From Curvularia sp. ZM96 (taxonomy: Eukaryota > Ascomycota > Dothideomycetes > Pleosporales > Pleosporaceae), in NCBI GenBank assembly GCA_022457065.1, contig JAJGBQ010000006.1, positions 868,001-932,000 of the forward strand: DNA of 64,000 nt, given 5' to 3'. The translations under genes and the position numbers were made by a program. Below the pieces are notes generated by a model, which had not been told where the DNA came from, did not search any database, and saw only the letters and a program-made list of their open reading frames with translations. Within the stretch, counting starts at the first letter, position 1, and each line of letters opens with the position of its first letter. Positions 33,269 to 44,544 of the stretch are shown here, piece after piece.

Positions 33269-34527
33269 TTATGCCCATCTGTCTTGACGCCGTGAAATCG
33301 CACTATGGTCGTCTTCTGTTACAGTGACTTGTGTCGTCTTTAAGATTGCCTGGTCGGCATCTTGCTTCAACTTGCCAGATCCGTCCTCCGGTAATATACC
33401 GAGCTCGCTATCGTCGTCTGTCTCGTGTCTGGTTCTCCATGACTTCGCACTAATTTTGACCTCCATGTTTTCAAGTGCGCAGCTTTGTCTAGATGCCTTC
33501 GATGCTCCTGTGATACTGGTGGGAAGGACTTCTCTTAGTAGGTTTTCGAAAGTTTTGCGGAGTGGCGGGAGCGAGGCTGTAAAGGCACCGACGAACACTT
33601 CAGCTATAGCGAAGATGCTAAGGTTCACGGATTCATAGCTCGGGTCTTTCGTGTCTGCTAGCGTTTTCATCTCGTATAGTTTCAACGCTGAAATTGTTGT
33701 TGTACTATGAGTTGTTAGTAAAGTACAGAAAGGCGGAATCCTATTCAGAAAATCTGGGCAACTTACACAAGGCCGCAAAGAAAGACTGCGCGAACACCCC
33801 AGATTGTGCGTTTCGGAAGTTGGATCCGCGAAATGTAAATCAGGGGTGCTGTTGTATAGAGCATATCGGTCGCAATGTTGACTGCTGCTCCAGAGTATCC
33901 TGAGATAACTCTAGGTCGTGATCCCCAACAGGAACCAGGCTGGGTTCCAGCGACGTCCCAATGTTTTGAATAGGGTGTGCATTCACCAAAAAGAATGACT
34001 GTAGGGAAAACAAAGTTCACGCCGACGTGAATAACGATCGAAATCCAAATAAAGACGCGAAAGGTTCGAGAAAAGTCCAACATGAAAATGTAGGCGCAGA
34101 CGCTCAGTTTGATTAGAGCCATGCCGTAGAGATTGAGTAGTTGGCCCAGCCAAAGGAAGTAGAGGTACTTTTCTAGCCTTTGTGGCGTCATGAAAGGATC
34201 CCACATGTGTCTGCCACCGCCTACATCGGCCATTCTATAGCAGCATGCAGCACCGGCTATGGCTATCACCTTGAGTCTTATCAGAATGATACTTGAAAGG
34301 GTTTGGAAAGCTAGGCTTACATGTCCGGTCCATAGTAGATGATCTGTGAGAAGGAAGAAGTTTCTGTTCCTGAAGTTGATACCCAGTCGAAGCGCAACGA
34401 ATATGGAGCTGAAGACGATCAAAGTAATGATTGGTATTTTAAGGGCATTTGTACGGTTGTCCAGAGGAAGACCCTCTGGTGTGGTGGGTATAGCCATCGC
34501 AGTGTTGAAGGTCGAAGTGGGAATCAA
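33269..34527 (-). CDS. PTH11-like rhodopsin-domain integral membrane protein
   Basis: A seven-helix membrane protein of the fungal rhodopsin-domain/PTH11-like class, which includes candidate surface-sensing receptors; the ligand is unknown. Exons 34527-34321, 34269-33767 and 33704-33269 give 381 residues; an in-frame ATG at 34497 is an alternative start. Seen: TM1 (IPIITLIVFSSIFVALRLGI); the family segment YLYFLWLGQLLNLYGMALIKLSVCAYIFM; a helix VFIWISIVIHVGVNFVFPTV; an ECTPYSKHWD loop with CW downstream; and a further helix at NIATDMLYTTAPLIY. The cytoplasmic tail is charged and ends in ISRRQDRWA. There is no CFEM domain. Intron 34320-34270 is 51 nt and frame-neutral. Confidence 0.82.
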
Positions 34528-36423
34528 GGTTGGAAGGCTCAGAAGAGGGGGCCAAGATGTATGTATTTCTCGGCGGTGCTAGTCTCTTGTCATCAATGAT
34601 GTTATGCAGTCGTTGTACTATGCACCACGTGGGTGGGCAGGCATACCGTTATATTTCTCCTGTTATTGACACGGAAGCAGCCGGCCGTAATGACCATTAA
34701 AACTAACCGATCCAGAAAGTGGAACTGTACATAGGTCCTGGACGCGTCCAGGGCCCCTCCCTCAGGGCCTGTTAGCATGTTCGTGAGTCAATGCCGAAGC
34801 CACAGGAAACTAGTCGAGGGGGTATTCGTGTAGGGGTTACGGATGCCTGTATCAGATCTTTGCCGATATGTAAGATGCTGTAAACTAGTGTTTTTCCATG
34901 CTGACTGAGAGTCTAGATACTGTTGCTTCTCTCAAACCTCCACCCATCCGAAGAGCCCAATATCATGAGGCCCCCCGAGGGTCACAACGACGTTGTGATT
35001 TGGAACACTGACCGAACAGGAGCCGGCGGAAGTTTTGCTTCGATAGTCTCGACTAATTCAAGATTAGTCGGCTGTCTTCTGCCCATTCACCGGGCAAAAT
35101 GTCGTCGACATCCTTAGCGGTTCGCTGCCGGACTGAGACGGCAAGGTTGGTGCCTTTGAGCAGGTTTAGCTTGGGGGTGGCGTTGAAGCCCACGGAGCCT
35201 CAGCCTCGGGATGACCGTGTGATGAAATGTGGCTGCCGTACAAATCCCGCCGTAAAAAGGATAGCCATCTAGCCAGGAACTCTGCATGCGAGTGCAGCTT
35301 GTTGCGCTACTCGCATCCTTGCCGAAATTGTTTCATCCACCTCCTATCACCACTCCTCTGTGCTTACGCCTATCCAGTCGAGTACGCAAACTTTGTACAA
35401 GCACCCCTCAGAATCGCCCCAGCCGTTTCAATTCCTCTCATTTCTGTACTACTGATGTTTTAACAACGCCATGACTAAAAGTATGGATGGTTTGACGGAG
35501 AGTTGTAGATCCAAAGTTTACGGCGCTGCCAGCCGCTGTTCGGCAAGCCTTTCTTGGTAGCTCGCGTCTCGGATACCCAATCAAGCGACCTTAGGGCGCC
35601 ACACGCAGTCTAGACAGTGGGGACCGATCCAGCCAGACCAATTGACAACGCCCCAAACATTGGGAGTTGAACGAATACTAATTCAGGAGGGCGAGAATGA
35701 GGAAGGCGGCGTTCCCAACCTTAGGTATCATGTTCTTCGACTCTAGGTTTTCACCCACATCACAGCTACGCCATCACCACCTTAATCCCATCTTCCCACC
35801 TTAAAACGTTCTTGCTGGTCCAGACCTAGATAAAGCGTTCTCTACTACTTGCTAAATCCAACTTATCGTACCATGCGTAAAGTTTGAGCCTACAATAGTG
35901 ACGTACATATGTCAAATACTCGGGCTTGTCCCTTTTGAGAAACCCCAATCCATTCGATTGGCAGCCACGGATACGCCATATATCAAACTCATAAAGTTTG
36001 TGTAAGAGAGAATGTGCAGTCTATAGAAAGCATCGGTAAAGAATGTGAGCTCAATTCTTGAACAGCCCACGCCGGTGCAGATATTGAACAGCTCTTTGAT
36101 CAAGACATGGTACGAACATACATTCATGTTCTAGGCCTCTAGAATACCGGGCAAGATTATCCGAAGTGCAGAAATATTTGTTGACAGCAACTGGGCCGTC
36201 GTGCTTCGGTACGAATAGTCCCTCGCTAGTCATAGCTTCGGGTAGCCACGCTCGGTCAGGGGTGGTCTATTCGCAAACTATGGCTAGTATCGAGTCTGGC
36301 CAGTAGAGACCAAGTTCGAGTATATACTTTCCATAGGTCTCGCTACCCTCAGCTGAAGAGATTGCAGCGCACTTATGTTGAACTGCTGACTTCCACACAT
36401 TCGTTCATTCCACATTCGCTACT
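34528..36423. other. Intergenic, 1.9 kb, no gene supported
   Basis: Read on both strands: only short frames (under 80 codons), with no domain or convincing exon chain. It contains the promoters of the PTH11-like gene and the GMC gene. Confidence 0.5.
36321..36326 (+). promoter_or_regulatory. TATA-like box upstream of the GMC oxidoreductase
   Basis: TATATA about 100 bases before the ATG at 36424, a plausible spacing for a short-leader fungal gene. Motif and distance only. Confidence 0.3.
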
Positions 36424-38413
36424 ATGTCACTCATTATTTCGGGACTCGCTTTTCTTTCATCTTTCGTACCACGCCTAGTTGCTCCCTTAGAGCCAGGCAG
36501 CAACTATGGAAACAATGATGTTAATGGGCAGTCATTCGACTACGTTATCGTAGGCGGAGGACTGACTGGGCTGACTGTTGCCAATCGGTTGAGTGAAGAC
36601 TCGAGCCGTGAGTACGCCGAGAACCTTGAAAGCCCTCGTCTAACCCATACAAGGTACCGTGCTCGTAATCGAAAATGGGTATGAGACGGATGATATCTCC
36701 ACTCAAGTACCCAGCTTCGCCAACAGCCTCAACAAGCCGCTCATGTATGATATTATGTCAGCATATGACACCAACACTGGTGGAGCCCACCCTGTCTGGG
36801 TCGGCAACGTATTGGGCGGGGGATCGGTCGTCAACGGCATGGCGTTTGACCGCGCTTCTGCTGCCGATTACGATGCTTGGGAGCAACTGGGCAACAGTGG
36901 CTGGAATTTCAACAATCTGCTATACTACTTCAAAAAGTCCACGACATTTACACCACCATCAGCTTCCAATGTCCAGGAGTTTGGCACCACATACGACGCA
37001 TCGTGCTATGGCACCAACGGTCCGATCCAAGCCTCCTACCCAAAATTTGAATTTCAGGACGTCAAGACAATTTGGGCAGCCTACAAAAAGTCTGGTGTGC
37101 CCTTGCCGAAAGAACAGGGCTCAGGCCATGCTGTTGGCGCGTTCTGGATACCCACAGCTCTGCGGCCGAAGACACAAACACGGTCTCATGCAAAGAACGA
37201 ATACTACGACCCTATCAAGAGCCGCAAGAACCTAGTGGTCTTGACTGGAAGTACTGTTAATGAGATTCTCTTGAACAGTGGTTTCATGACCGGACTCACA
37301 GCCAACGGCGTTCAATTCAAGTCCCGCAAGGATGGCTCTGTCAAGAAGGTGTACGCAAAACGCGAGGTTATCATGGCGGCTGGTGCAGTCTTCACGCCTC
37401 AGTTGCTGCAACTTAGCGGCGTCGGTCCCAGAGATGTACTCAACGCGGCTGGCATTACAGTCAAGAAGCATATGCCAGCTGTTGGTGCCAACATGCAGGA
37501 CCATCCCAACGCCAACATGTTTTTTGACCTACAGAACCTTGCTTTCCCGAACCCGCTTAGTGGTCTAGACCCTTCATACAACGCTACAGTATGGTCACAG
37601 TACGATGCCGACCGCAGTGGACCTCTCACTCAGGCCCACGGTAGCAGTCTAGCCTTTCTCAGCTTGCAGACTATCACAGACAAATGGAGCAACATCGTGC
37701 AGACCGTCAAGTCACAAAACGTCCGCAGTTATCTGCCTTCTGTGTATGATGACTACTCTCTTTTGCGTGGATTCCAAAAACAACGCGACATTATCGCCAG
37801 CCTCCATGGCAGTGCTGATGCTGCTGTTGCTGAGTTCCCAATGGTTCCTTTCGGTCTAGCCATCAACGCCCTACAACGTCCGCTTTCTCGAGGCACAATC
37901 ACTGTCGATCCGCAAAACAAGTACGGCAACCCTATCGTCCAATTCAACTCTTTGCAAAATCCCGTTGACCGACAGATCATCGTTGAGATGGTACGATGGA
38001 CGCGCAAGCATTGGACAAACCCTGAGCTCGCCAAGTTCTCTCCAGTCGAACTCACGCCTGGTACCCAGGCACAGACGGACGATGAGATCATCAATGACCT
38101 CGTTCAACAGAAAGCTTTGGAGGCATCTTTTGCGCACATGTCCGGTAGCTGCTCTATGATGCCTGAGATGTATGGTGGCTGCGTGTCAAGCGACCTTACA
38201 GTGTATGGTATCAAGGGACTCAGCATCGTGGATGCAAGTATCGTTCCTCTAGTCCCTGCAACCCATCTGCAATCTACCATGTACGCTATTGCCGAAAAGG
38301 GTGCCGACCTCATTAAAGCCAGAAATACTTTCAGCGTTCTGAACGTGTTCGGCTTGCGATCAGTCAGTTTTCCTTCGTTCTCGTTTTCTTTGAATTTCGG
38401 AAAAGGCAAGTGA
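36424..38413 (+). CDS. Secreted GMC-family FAD oxidoreductase
   Basis: An FAD-dependent alcohol/sugar oxidase or dehydrogenase of the glucose-methanol-choline family. Exons 36424-36607 and 36654-38413 give 647 residues, a normal length. Seen: a signal-peptide-like N-terminus (SLIISGLAFLSSFVPRLVA); the ADP-binding motif DYVIVGGGLTGLTVANRL followed, across the intron, by VLVIENG; the GMC signature GNVLGGGSVVNGMAFDR; GPRDVLNAAGI with the adjacent MQDHPNA; the catalytic histidine in FAHMSGSCSMMP; and the C-terminal FAD block VDASIVPLVPATHLQSTMYAIAE. The second active-site residue is the histidine of ATHLQS. Resembles aryl-alcohol or glucose oxidase relatives; the substrate cannot be read. Tail to tail with the triple-repeat secreted protein, 144 bases apart. 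Confidence 0.9.
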
Positions 38414-38557
38414 AATTAGTCGTTGCAACATGAAATTCCAAGTTCTTTGTATATAGTGTCAAACGTTGTAATACTACGGTTATGCATCAAGACCAGCGTG
38501 GTAGGAAGGAAGTTCCCTACACGTCCCTCTTTAACAAATAATTTCCTAATACATTCA

Positions 38558-39657
38558 TCAAGCATCGTCATCATTGCCAGATTTGCCACCTCCATTGAAC
38601 AGATCACACATCGGGAAGCGATAGTAATCTCCAATACTCTGCCAAAGGTCCGTGTCCTTGACGTAGCAAAAGTCTGTCGTCAAGACCCAAGTGTCGAGGT
38701 TATTGTCGTGCGCATAGCATTGAAGCCATACTTCCTGGTCGAACTCGTATGTGGTCTTAGTCGGGCAAGTGACATTTGCGCAGGTGTGGCAGTAAGAATA
38801 TTCCTCGCCGATGGTAAAGTTGACGAGGTACTTGACGTTAAAGTCTCCTTGAGACTCGGGAACAGGAACAGGAACAGGGACGGGCTCTGGAGAGGCCTCG
38901 CGCTTGTTGATTTCGCTGGTTCCGTTCTCGTTGTTGTGATTCGCAAACTCGAGCTTGGGGACGGGTCCACAGTTATCAAGGCGCTCCAGATTGGGTTTGG
39001 AGTACAGGTTCTTGCGTGCAACGTAACAATTGTTTGTAGTCTTGAGCCAGTACCTATACGTCCGTCCATGTCAGCTGGGCTATTGTGTTTTCATTTTGCC
39101 TTTGCAAAACGAGAACTACTCACGGGTCGTCAATAATGAGTTGGCCGTCTGGGTACCAGCACGTAAGCTTCAAATCGGTCTCTTCGTTCAGATACGAGAT
39201 CACGTCGCAATTGATTCCAGTGCAGATCTTGCACTCGGCCTTGTATTTGAGTTTTGCGTCTTGAATGGTCAGTTTCTGAACCTCGGAGTCGCGGCCGCAG
39301 TATTTGAGGTCAGTGGTGTCTGATCAGAGAATTGTCAGCCGTTACTCTCCCAATCGGGGATTAGGTATGATTACAGTCTCCTGGATATTCCTGGACATCG
39401 TACTGGGTGACGTAGCAGCCTGCCTCACTCTTGAGCCATAGGTCGTCGCCCATGATTTTTGTTCCGTGTGTCCAACATGTTACGTTGAACTTATCGTCGC
39501 TATCGTAAGCAATCTTGTTGGGGCATAGAGAGCGTGGACAGGTTTTGCATTCCGTATTGTAATCTGGAGTGGTCTCAATATAAGGTTTGACTGCAGCATG
39601 AACCGTTGCGCCTATGACTAGCACAGTTGCAAATAACGAAGATGTGAAGCTACGCAT
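38558..39657 (-). CDS. Secreted protein with three six-cysteine repeats and an internal Kex2-like site; unrecognised family
   Basis: Exons 39657-39375, 39319-39124 and 39053-38558 give 324 residues. A signal peptide (about residues 1-21, hydrophobic core TVLVIGATVHA) suggests secretion. After it come three repeats with the same cysteine spacing, C-x2-C-x4-C-x15-C-x(16-20)-CYV-x(16-18)-C, at residues 37-102, 124-188 and 248-309, so 18 cysteines in all. Each repeat has an aromatic residue after the fourth cysteine, a Trp before the fifth (DLWLK, PYWLK, DTWVL) and CYV. Between repeats 2 and 3 lies a linker with a dibasic site (INKREA, Arg at 211) and a proline-valine run. N-glycosylation sequons are present (NVT, NGT, NFT). 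I do not recognise the family; an apoplastic or effector-like role is inference. Confidence 0.8.
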
Positions 39658-41629
39658 ATTGGCTTGCGAACATGTATAGCAGGTGAGAGTTGTATCAAGT
39701 GTGAATGGATATGTAGAGGTAGATAGAAGGAGGCATTTCCAAGGTAAATATACCTATTGATGCCGGAGCTCATTCCACATTTGGCAACGAAAATTTCAGC
39801 CAGGGATACATAGTAGAAGGATTCGCTGTTCTCATTTTGGATGTGAGAATATATGAGCTCGTATTTTTGTGTAATCATAACCACGGCGGGTTTAAGAGAT
39901 GTAGGATCCAAAAGGTGTCTTGAAACGTATTTCAGTGCATAGCTTTAGAACATGACAGAGCTTTTCAAATTGAGATGATGCAAACAAAGTGGTACCAAAT
40001 CTCTTGACATTGATACTGTATGTTAGGCAGACAGGACCATGTGTTAAGGTTGATGCTGTTGGCACTGGGTATTGGAGTGCCTGAAGCAAGGGGTTATGAG
40101 GCTGACATGCAGCGTCAGCGCGGTATGCCATTGAGGCGTGCTACCTATGAGATTAGGCTGAAGGCGGGGTGGCCCGGCACAGAAACCTGAGCTAACGTAA
40201 ACGTGTGAGCAGGGCACACCATTCAACAAATATGAAACTGTTATACAAAAACGGTTGTGTCGTTTACAATCAAGGACCTCATGGGGGCTATCTTACTATC
40301 GACAGCATGGAATGCAATACCAAGAACCCTCAAAGTATTCTTCTAGGTCTAGAATTCGAAGCTAAGCCGAAAAGGTTTTACCAATATTCCATGCACCGTA
40401 GACCTCAAAATAGATTCTCAACTTTAGATTGAATTCTTGGCATTTTTCAGGATCGTTCGACCTACCATATGTTGAATGCTTGTTGTAGATTAGCGGCGTT
40501 ACACTGGACATACAACCAATATCTATTTAGCACGGCGTCTAGTGGTTCGGAGGTAATTCCGCCGGTCTAGATGCACCTAGACTTTAGGAGCATCCAACAT
40601 ATGTAAGTAAGCTATGTTTACTATTCCAGTTTTACGTCAAAGTTTAAATGCCATGAGCTGACCATCCATTCTCCCCTTACGTCGCATTGGGTGAAGCACA
40701 ATTGATGCTTGTGGAAATAGCGGACCCGTACCTGCATGCGCATATGTCGGAGAACTACTCCTGCACGCAGCTCTCTCTAGAAAGATTCGACGTCTTCGTC
40801 ACAGCCTAGGAACAGGACTATTCAAAGGAATGTAGCTCCCCAATGCATGTACGTGGTCGTTTGCTGTATATTCTCCATATTTTCAGAGCAAAGGCTTGAC
40901 CACAATTTGGAGATAACTGATTAAAACCTACATGATCTTATTTCCGACCGATAGTTATATAATCAAGTCAGTAGTTGCAGCATATGCGCTGTTTCGCATC
41001 ATATAGAGGATATTGAACCGGGTTTACTCTGGATCACGTGACTGATAGTCATCGAAAGGTGATCACATCACTTCCAACCAGCTTAGGGCCGTGTTTTCTT
41101 CAAAGACAAACGAAGATATACCACAGGATAGTGGTCTCTGCTATATTGACGACGATGCTTTGTAGAACGCTCTGTTTAGCTCATGCGGTGAGCTGCAACA
41201 CCTTCAAATAGACACCAGCTTGGCTTTAGTTCTTTCTATTTCTACTAGAACTAAGAAACTGCGACCATCATATGTTGCTTCAAAGATGCTTGTAGATCAA
41301 AGACAGCATTTTCTAGGACAGCAGCGAATGTGTGGTAGCTAAAAGAATTACTGCTCCTGCATCAGTTAGCGCAGTAGCCGAGCTGAACGAGTTGGTGCCT
41401 GAGAAATGCACGGACAACACAGTATTTCCCACCGCTCGCACCGCGAAATACGTGTCTCCATTGAACAAATTATCGCAGCGCCACCGTGAAGATAACCACA
41501 ATTTCTCGGTGGGTTTTAGCGATGGACGGATAGCGTTTTGCGTCGAATCAAGCTTTGCCTCAGCCTTGCCGCCGAGAACACGCCAGGCTATCACGTTTCC
41601 GTAGCTGCTCTCGGGAATCGTATACGATC
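39658..41629. other. Intergenic, 2 kb, containing a small inverted-repeat element
   Basis: Promoters of the cysteine-rich gene (minus) and the HET gene (plus). Apart from the element at 40466-40603, nothing coding is supported. Confidence 0.5.
40466..40603. mobile_element. Candidate MITE-like element with 15-bp terminal inverted repeats
   Basis: The left end CATATGTTGAATGCT (40466-40480) is the reverse complement of the right end AGCATCCAACATATG (40589-40603) with one mismatch, spanning 138 bp. Inside is a perfect small palindrome (GTCTAG, 6 nt, CTAGAC) near 40565-40582 and another (CGGA...TCCG) just before it. There is no coding capacity. A target-site duplication is not clear. Confidence 0.45.
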
Positions 41630-43777
41630 ATGGCCACACCCGATGGGTCTAAGCAGGGCTTGCTTAGGAGGACATTTGTAGACCCTTTTCGAATGTCTGC
41701 GTCGAGACGCAAATCGAGTGTACCTGTTATACCCCCAGTAATTCCAACTTTCGACGATCCTCTAGATGCATTACCACCCTTGCAATATGGCGCTCTAGAT
41801 CCTAGTAAAAAGCAAGTCAGACTCTTGGAGATCTCACTTGCGCCAGAGTATGAGCCAATCCAAGCAACGCTGTCAGTGTGCGACTTGGACGAGAAGCCCG
41901 CGTATATCGCCTTGTCGTACACGTGGGACAAGGGTGGTCAAAAGAGGAACATTGATATCCAGGGCACCAAGTTTTCAGTTGGAGAGGGATTATGGAATTT
42001 TCTCCAACAGTACCGCAAGAAAGAGTATCTACGACATTGTTCGGAAAGGGATCCTAGCCCGGTGAGGCCACTATGGATCGATGCCATTGTCATTGATCAG
42101 AGCAACATGACGGAACGCAGTCACCAAGTTTCTCTTATGCGCGACCTATACACCGGAGCTGAATCTGTTATTGTCTGGCTTGGACTCGCCACAGGGACGG
42201 AAGACCTAGCCTTTATGCTCGCGCGGCGGCCCAACCTTTTCAGAATCGAGGATTTCCACGTCGCCTTGACGGACGTGCTCAACAAACCATATTGGGGCCG
42301 TGTATGGGTTGTACAAGAGTTTGTGCTGGCGCAGCGGGTCGACATATGGTGTGGCGACCTCAGCGTAGATGCAGCAATCGTGGAAAATATTTGGAAAGAT
42401 GGACTTACATCTACGCCGGTTGTTTCGGCCTCAAGACAAATCTATAACAGTCGCGGGTACTTGTTGTTCAAGTATCGAAGGGAATTCAAGCACACCAAAC
42501 ATTACAAAAGAGAAGTTCTAGGCCGACGGAACAGCAGGACTTTAAAGGCCACGTTCCGACTGCGTGACCTTTTACAAGCATTTGCCTCATCACAGAGTAC
42601 AGTTGAGCACGATCGGGTGTATGGCTTTCTTGGCGTTGCGTCAAAGGGTCGCGGAGAAAAGATTCAGCCGGACTACAGCAAGTCACCGGTGGAACTGCTC
42701 GTGGATGTGCTTCGGAACCAATGTCATAGCGACCAAAAGGGAGGTGACAAAGACGACTTCAGGTTCTTAGCCTACCTCATGCAAGCGCTCAACGTCTCGT
42801 GTGAGAAGCTTGCCCAACATGTGCTACAGCTGTGTCCGGACGTACAGCCGCACATCTACGTATTGACAGCGACGCCGTGCATGACGGCGTCGATAGCATT
42901 CGTCAGCACCATCACCGAAGTCGGTGAATTCATGTTCCAGGACGAAGCTTTCCTAGGAAAAACATGGACGGCAGGCTGGTCCCGATCGAGCATGCACCCG
43001 AAATCATTCTCCACACAGGACATTCTGGACCTTGGTCAGCTGGTAACAAAGAAAGAAACGGAAACCTTACTTAGTTTTGCCGATCCTTATGTGCCATCTG
43101 GCAATCCTGGTACTTCTCAAAAGCTTCGGCAGGCGATGATTGAAGAGTCGACAGATCATGTCATCTCCGGGCTTATAAAAGCAAGTGCTGAGAGGCAGAC
43201 TTACTCGATGGAGAATGCAGAAGCTGGCGATGGTAGCAATAGCAGAGTCATGCGTGACATCCTCAAGCGGAGCATGACCAACGACGCTGTTGCACTGTAT
43301 ATGGCTGCCAGGAGCAAGCTGACTCGAAGAGATACCGATCAGGCCCTCGCACGCTACACGTCTTTTGTGGGTACGAACGGCATCACTGGCTTTGCGTGTG
43401 GAGGTGGCCCAGGGTCGTACGAGTTCCGTCCTGGAGACCGCGTATGTGTCTTCTCTGGCATCACCGACTCGAATAACGCCTTCATTGTCCGCCTGAGCCC
43501 AAGCGGGAAATGGCTAATCTCCGGGTTCGCAATTATACTTTTACCAGAGCTGCATACGCCTTCAGTGATGAACATACTGGGTCCACCACAGGCAATGCTG
43601 AACGAAACCACTCTGTGCTTCCATTGCCACCTGAGTGATCTGCTCGAACTACAACGATGCCAACTTTTGAGCCAAGCACAGATGAACCATCTTTTGGAAC
43701 AGACGCTCCAAGCAGGCAAGACTCATTGTTGCAAATGGGGAAGTGGAGAACACGACATATTAGAGTTTGGGCTGTAA
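41630..43777 (+). CDS. HET (heterokaryon incompatibility) domain protein
   Basis: The HET domain triggers cell-death-like rejection after fusion of incompatible hyphae in known cases; most copies have no assigned trigger. Single exon, 715 residues. The ATG at 41630 (MATPDGSKQG) is preferred; the frame is open upstream to 41555. Seen: the three HET blocks AYIALSYTWDKGG, RPLWIDAIVIDQSN and RSHQVSLMRDLYTGAESVIVWLG (about residues 85-190); then YWGRVWVVQEFVLAQ and a DRVYGFLGVASKG block typical of the segment after HET. The C-terminal half has no recognisable STAND or repeat domain. It ends in a cysteine/histidine-containing stretch (ETLCFHCHLSD, THCCKWGSGEHD). Confidence 0.88.
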   Translation: MATPDGSKQGLLRRTFVDPFRMSASRRKSSVPVIPPVIPTFDDPLDALPPLQYGALDPSKKQVRLLEISLAPEYEPIQATLSVCDLDEKPAYIALSYTWDKGGQKRNIDIQGTKFSVGEGLWNFLQQYRKKEYLRHCSERDPSPVRPLWIDAIVIDQSNMTERSHQVSLMRDLYTGAESVIVWLGLATGTEDLAFMLARRPNLFRIEDFHVALTDVLNKPYWGRVWVVQEFVLAQRVDIWCGDLSVDAAIVENIWKDGLTSTPVVSASRQIYNSRGYLLFKYRREFKHTKHYKREVLGRRNSRTLKATFRLRDLLQAFASSQSTVEHDRVYGFLGVASKGRGEKIQPDYSKSPVELLVDVLRNQCHSDQKGGDKDDFRFLAYLMQALNVSCEKLAQHVLQLCPDVQPHIYVLTATPCMTASIAFVSTITEVGEFMFQDEAFLGKTWTAGWSRSSMHPKSFSTQDILDLGQLVTKKETETLLSFADPYVPSGNPGTSQKLRQAMIEESTDHVISGLIKASAERQTYSMENAEAGDGSNSRVMRDILKRSMTNDAVALYMAARSKLTRRDTDQALARYTSFVGTNGITGFACGGGPGSYEFRPGDRVCVFSGITDSNNAFIVRLSPSGKWLISGFAIILLPELHTPSVMNILGPPQAMLNETTLCFHCHLSDLLELQRCQLLSQAQMNHLLEQTLQAGKTHCCKWGSGEHDILEFGL

Positions 43778-43948
43778 CCGTTATTGTATGCATTATTTAC
43801 CAAGGATACCTCATTTCGGGTCTTGTGGTCTTCATTTAGCAAGCTTTAGAATCCCATAAAAAGGTCCAGCAATCTTCTACAAGCTGTATGTAACCTTATT
43901 TCCTGGTTTTGTGGTGTAACACCACACTCCAACACTCTCCTGCTTCAT

Positions 43949-44544
43949 CTATTGTGACTTCTTTGCCTTGGCCTGAGCACCCGAGAAGCCCATTCCGTGA
44001 TGGTACACCAGCTTACCACCTAGATGTGCTGCAAACAAGGTGGCTGGAAGCGCCATCACGCAGCTGAGTATGATGTTTGTGCTCGTTGGCTCAAACATGG
44101 GGCGGCTCCTGCGTGTCCACCAGTTGACCGCCGCTGCGACGACGGTAACGTCGTTGATCAGAGCATGGGCTACTCCGACTTTAGCCTTGCGGGAACTGAA
44201 GCCGTCGCGCTTGATAACGGGCATGAGTTGGGCCGCGCCACTCATGACGGCAGGGACGGAGAAGGCGATGGTGAGGATTGTGAGGTAGTAGCTGAAGAAG
44301 GGGAACAGCTTGGGTGAGAGCTGGATGTCAAGAGTCTTGTCTGAAAACCAATTGTTAGTACCCGATCTTCTCTAGTGCAGTATTGATAGCTAGAACTGGG
44401 TTTGGAATTGCTCTTACAGGCTGAGGCTACAATTGCAGCCGTTGGCTTGTAGTTGTAGAAGAAGTAGAATGCGTCCAGACCGCCGGTGAGCAGGGTCGTG
44501 GTGATTGGGAAGTGCACGAGCGCAGGATGCGTTGGGAGACTCAT
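43949..44544 (-). CDS. Small four-helix membrane protein, DUF2231-like
   Basis: Exons 44544-44418 and 44340-43949 give 172 residues. Seen: the start MSLPTHPALVHFPIT, where HPALVHFPI is the hallmark of DUF2231-type membrane proteins; a first helix TTLLTGGLDAFYFFYNY; a second YYLTILTIAFSVPAVMSGAA; conserved histidine-containing segments (VGVAHALINDVTVVAAAVNWW); and a last helix IILSCVMALPATLFAAHLGG before VYHHGMGF. The function is unknown in the family; the conserved histidines suggest heme or metal binding, but that is inference. The start is set by the family motif. Confidence 0.75.

Noticed and set aside
40529..40600. Possible tRNA-like fold in the inverted-repeat element
   Set aside because: No T-loop GTTCRA with a matching acceptor stem; the palindromes do not make a cloverleaf.
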